Of a stretch of 64,000 bases of DNA, positions 61,513-64,000 are shown piece after piece. Position numbers and translations under genes: made by a program. The notes beneath the pieces were generated by a model. It was not told where the DNA came from. It worked only from the letters and a program-made list of their open reading frames with translations, and did no database searches. The DNA comes from Adiantum capillus-veneris. Lineage: Eukaryota > Streptophyta > Polypodiopsida > Polypodiales > Pteridaceae. The DNA lies in NCBI GenBank assembly GCA_014529385.2, contig CM043956.1:85425721-85489720 (forward strand), in the 5' to 3' direction. How positions within the stretch are numbered: position 1 is the first letter of the stretch; each line of letters starts with the position of its first letter.

Positions 61513-64000
61513 CGAGGGCCCTAAGTAGGTGACCGAGACTAGTCCTTGAGGATAGAGGTCCCTCTGGCTTGCCAGATTATATTCATTCTTTTAGATAGGA
61601 TCGGAGAGTGGTGGACTCTTTTGGTCTTAGAGGGAGTCTAGGGAGTGTGTGTCTGGCCTAGATCCTTCGTCTTAGGTAGTATTAGGTAGTAGTTGGTTGT
61701 GGTGTAGAGAGTAGGAGTTGGAGTGGTAGATGTGGTGGTAGGTTGACTTGAGAGTCTGTGTGAGGCTAGGAAGCAACCAAGGCATCAAAATCACCATCTC
61801 ACATGATGAGTAGGAGTAGGGTAAGTAGGATATCTTGATTGCTGATCTAGAGTACTTTATGCATGTCTTATTTGCTGTTAGGCTCATCAGAAAAGTGGAA
61901 AACGCTAAGTAGAAAAGACGATAAATTGTGTTTGGAAGCTGATTTGAAGTCCAAAATTTTTCTGTGATTTTTGCCGAAAACTTTACAGAGCATAGGGAGT
62001 ACTACTGCCAGAAAAAAATTGCATTTTAAGACAGTAGACATCCTACGCGTAGGATGTCTCCAGGGCACTTTTGGCAGGGAATTTGGGAAAACTGAGGTTA
62101 CCAGTGTGTTCAAAAGTGGGGGTTTACCCTACGTATACATTGAAACTAAAGTTTTGACCAACTCATCACACCCAAAAGACCAAAGACGGAGTGTCAAAAA
62201 CGCAAAAACAAGAAACTTAAGATTCTGAGCACAATTTTGCATAAAAACTGGTAGGAATGCTTGAAAAGTAGTGCTCAAGACTTGGGGATGCATGTGGATG
62301 AATTCTGCCACAAATTTCATCAGTAGACATCCTACGCGTTGGATGTCTAGAGAGTTATTCTGGAAGCAAAAATCAAGTTTTGACATCATACCCATATTCT
62401 GCATGTTGTGTTGGACACAGACACCAAATCTCATGTCATTTGGACATATAGACTGAGAGTTAAGGGGATGTTACTCTTTCAAAGAAATATTTTCTCAAAA
62501 GTGGTGATTCTAAGCAATTTTGACATCCAAAATTTTCTGTGATCACATATTCTTGTTATATGCATCAAGAAGCACCTTGGGTAGAAACAGAAGTCCATTC
62601 TGAGAAAAAAAAACATCCTACGCGTAGGATGTCTATAGGGTGATCTGGTGGAAATTTTGAAATTCTAAGCTGACCATTGTGTTCAAAAGGTAGGTTTTAC
62701 CCTATTTTCACCTGGAAGGGGGAACTTGACCATATCTTGATAGGATAAGGCCAGATAGACTGAAATTGCCAAACATCCTACCCAAATTGTGTAAAGGCAT
62801 TATTCCAAGACCAAAACCATAATATGGCTGCATGAACATGTCTTGAATGATATATTGAGTGACTGAAAGGGGTTTCACCTCATTTGGGTGAGAAAATTGG
62901 GTCCAAAGCGGACTTTAGCACTTCTGACTGAAAAAAAGGCAAGAATAGCTAGAATTTGGGACTTTTGAAATCCAAACCAAATTCTAAGCATACCACTGGG
63001 TTGCTGACATCAAGGGGAAGCTGTGGGACAAGTCTAGGGTCAAACAGGCCAAAAAGACATTCTACGCGTAGGATGTCTTCTGTTTGATTTTGAACTCTAA
63101 ACAAAATTCTAAGCATACCACAGTGATCAGCATGCTCCTTAAGGAGAGTCTGTGGTTCAAATTTGGGGCAATTTTGAGCAGTTAGACATCCTACGCATAG
63201 GATGTCTAAGGCATGATTTAGAGGCAAAATTCAAACTGTGGACATAGCAGGGTGTTGTATATCCTTAGGCAAGCCTCCTAGTCAAATTTGGTCCAATTTG
63301 GAGCTGATTTGACTTGGAAATTCATTAGAACAAACATCAGGCTTTTGGAACAGATTCTTGATCATTTGATCAACCTATAGGTGTCAGAATCAAAAAGATA
63401 AAATAGCTGTGAGTTTAGCACATCAAGGGGAAGCTACAGTGCAAGTTTGGACAAAATCTGAGCAGTTAGACATCCAACGCGTAGGATGCCTTCAGCTTGA
63501 TTTAGGACTCCAAACCAACCTATGAGCACACCACTGTGATCAGCACATCAAGGAGAAACTGGGGTGAAAATTTCAAGTCATTCTGAGCAAAAAGACATCC
63601 TACGCGTAGGATGTCTCAAGGCCATTTTTAGGTCCAAATAAAATTATGAGCATACCATTGTGTTGCTGGACTTAAGGGGAGTCTCTGGACCAAATTTTGT
63701 TAAATTCTGAGCATATAGACATCCTACGCGTAGGATGTAACTAGGCTAGTTTTAGGTTCCAGCTGAAATTTTGACCATACAGAAGTGTTCACAGTGTCAC
63801 AAAGATCCCAAATCTTCTTCCATTCTAAACTGCATTTCACTGTTTTGGCCATAACTTTCACAAACGGTATCGGATCGGAAAAATTTTTATATCAAAACGT
63901 AGCCTGAGAGCGACTCTACAGATCATAGAGCACAACTTGAACTAAATGCATGCCAATGGCAACCATTTATTTCAACTTTGAAAAAAACGTCATTTGAGGC
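61513..64000 (+). other. Element F leader, incomplete at window end
   Basis: Almost 2.5 kb downstream of the PBS has no credible gag frame. Short open frames on both strands are translations of the repeated units. It contains the palindrome array described separately. The gag-pol of F, if present, lies beyond the window. Confidence 0.6.
62037..63739. repeat. Array of 22-bp palindromes in degenerate 125-bp and 285-bp units
   Basis: The core ACATCCTACGCGTAGGATGT, extended to a 22-bp perfect dyad by flanking G and C, occurs at 62037, 62326 (one change), 62613 (20-bp core), 63056 (one change), 63185 (one change), 63469 (two changes), 63594 and 63718. A left half occurs at 62773. The intervening text is a degenerate repeat with phrases such as CTAAGCATACCA(C/T) and AAGGGGAGTCT. 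Spacings cluster at 124-129 and 284-289 bp, with one of 160. As RNA each copy can fold to a 9-bp stem with loop CGCG. The centre ACGCGT is preserved in seven of the eight copies listed; the one at 63185 reads ACGCAT. Confidence 0.95.

Noticed and set aside
62129-63227. Minus-strand frames in the F leader
   Set aside because: They contain repeated translations of the palindrome units (ILRVGCL-type phrases) and no gag features.
62037-63739. CRISPR-like array (regular repeats with spacers)
   Set aside because: The intervals are themselves related repeats, the spacing is 124-289 bp, the repeats are palindromes, and the context is a plant LTR element.

Overview
The window is repeat-rich nuclear DNA of a land plant. 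It is made almost entirely of Ty3/gypsy LTR retrotransposons, nested and decayed, and I found no convincing host gene. The plant origin rests on a primer-binding site matching plant tRNA-Asp, an element with plant Tat-lineage architecture (a second RNase H before integrase), a C-terminal chromodomain (chromovirus), 5-bp target duplications and many CT/GA and TG microsatellites. The unusual element mix suggests a large, possibly non-angiosperm (for example fern) genome, but that is a guess. Element names A to F are mine.

Layout. 1-3254: unrecognised DNA with microsatellites. 3255-3790: diverged LTR related to element A. 4575-5547: element D (+), a duplicated PBS/gag-start unit and a gag cut off by A. 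5548-38634: element A (-), a decayed chromovirus with LTRs of about 1.6 kb and a TGCAA target duplication. A carries two later insertions. C1 (8145-17279, -, Tat-like, 9.1 kb) sits in its integrase. B (22140-37531, +, 15.4 kb) sits in its right LTR, flanked by GCAAG. 38640-45000: unidentified DNA with two pairs of inverted related blocks. 45000-47750: unrecognised DNA with a SINE-like stretch and two C17 runs. 47754-56934: C2 (+), a second copy of the C family, whose 5' end has become a near-perfect inverted repeat of about 1.15 kb per arm. 56935-59160: tandem array with a period of about 600 bp. 59641-60444: RT/RNase H fragment (E), a relative of B. 60445-64000: 5' part of element F (+), with LTR, PBS and a leader holding a repeated 22-bp palindrome; it runs off the window.

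Gene content. Each family once carried gag, protease (PR), reverse transcriptase (RT), RNase H (RH) and integrase (IN); every copy here is broken. B has in-frame stops, a frameshift and FLNN in place of the catalytic FLDD of RT. C1 lost 25 RT residues including a catalytic Asp. C2 has a nonsense codon in gag, a 13-bp deletion in PR and a gap before RT. A lacks both catalytic blocks of RT. By eye the LTR pairs of A, B and C1 differ at about 4-5% of sites in the stretches I compared.

Most unusual items: (1) the palindrome array in the F leader, whose RNA would form 9-bp stems with self-complementary CGCG loops; (2) a second retropepsin-like domain in B, downstream of integrase, followed by four W-[VI]-P-K modules and an acidic third ORF; (3) the inverted-repeat 5' end of C2 with a 35-nt restart at its centre.
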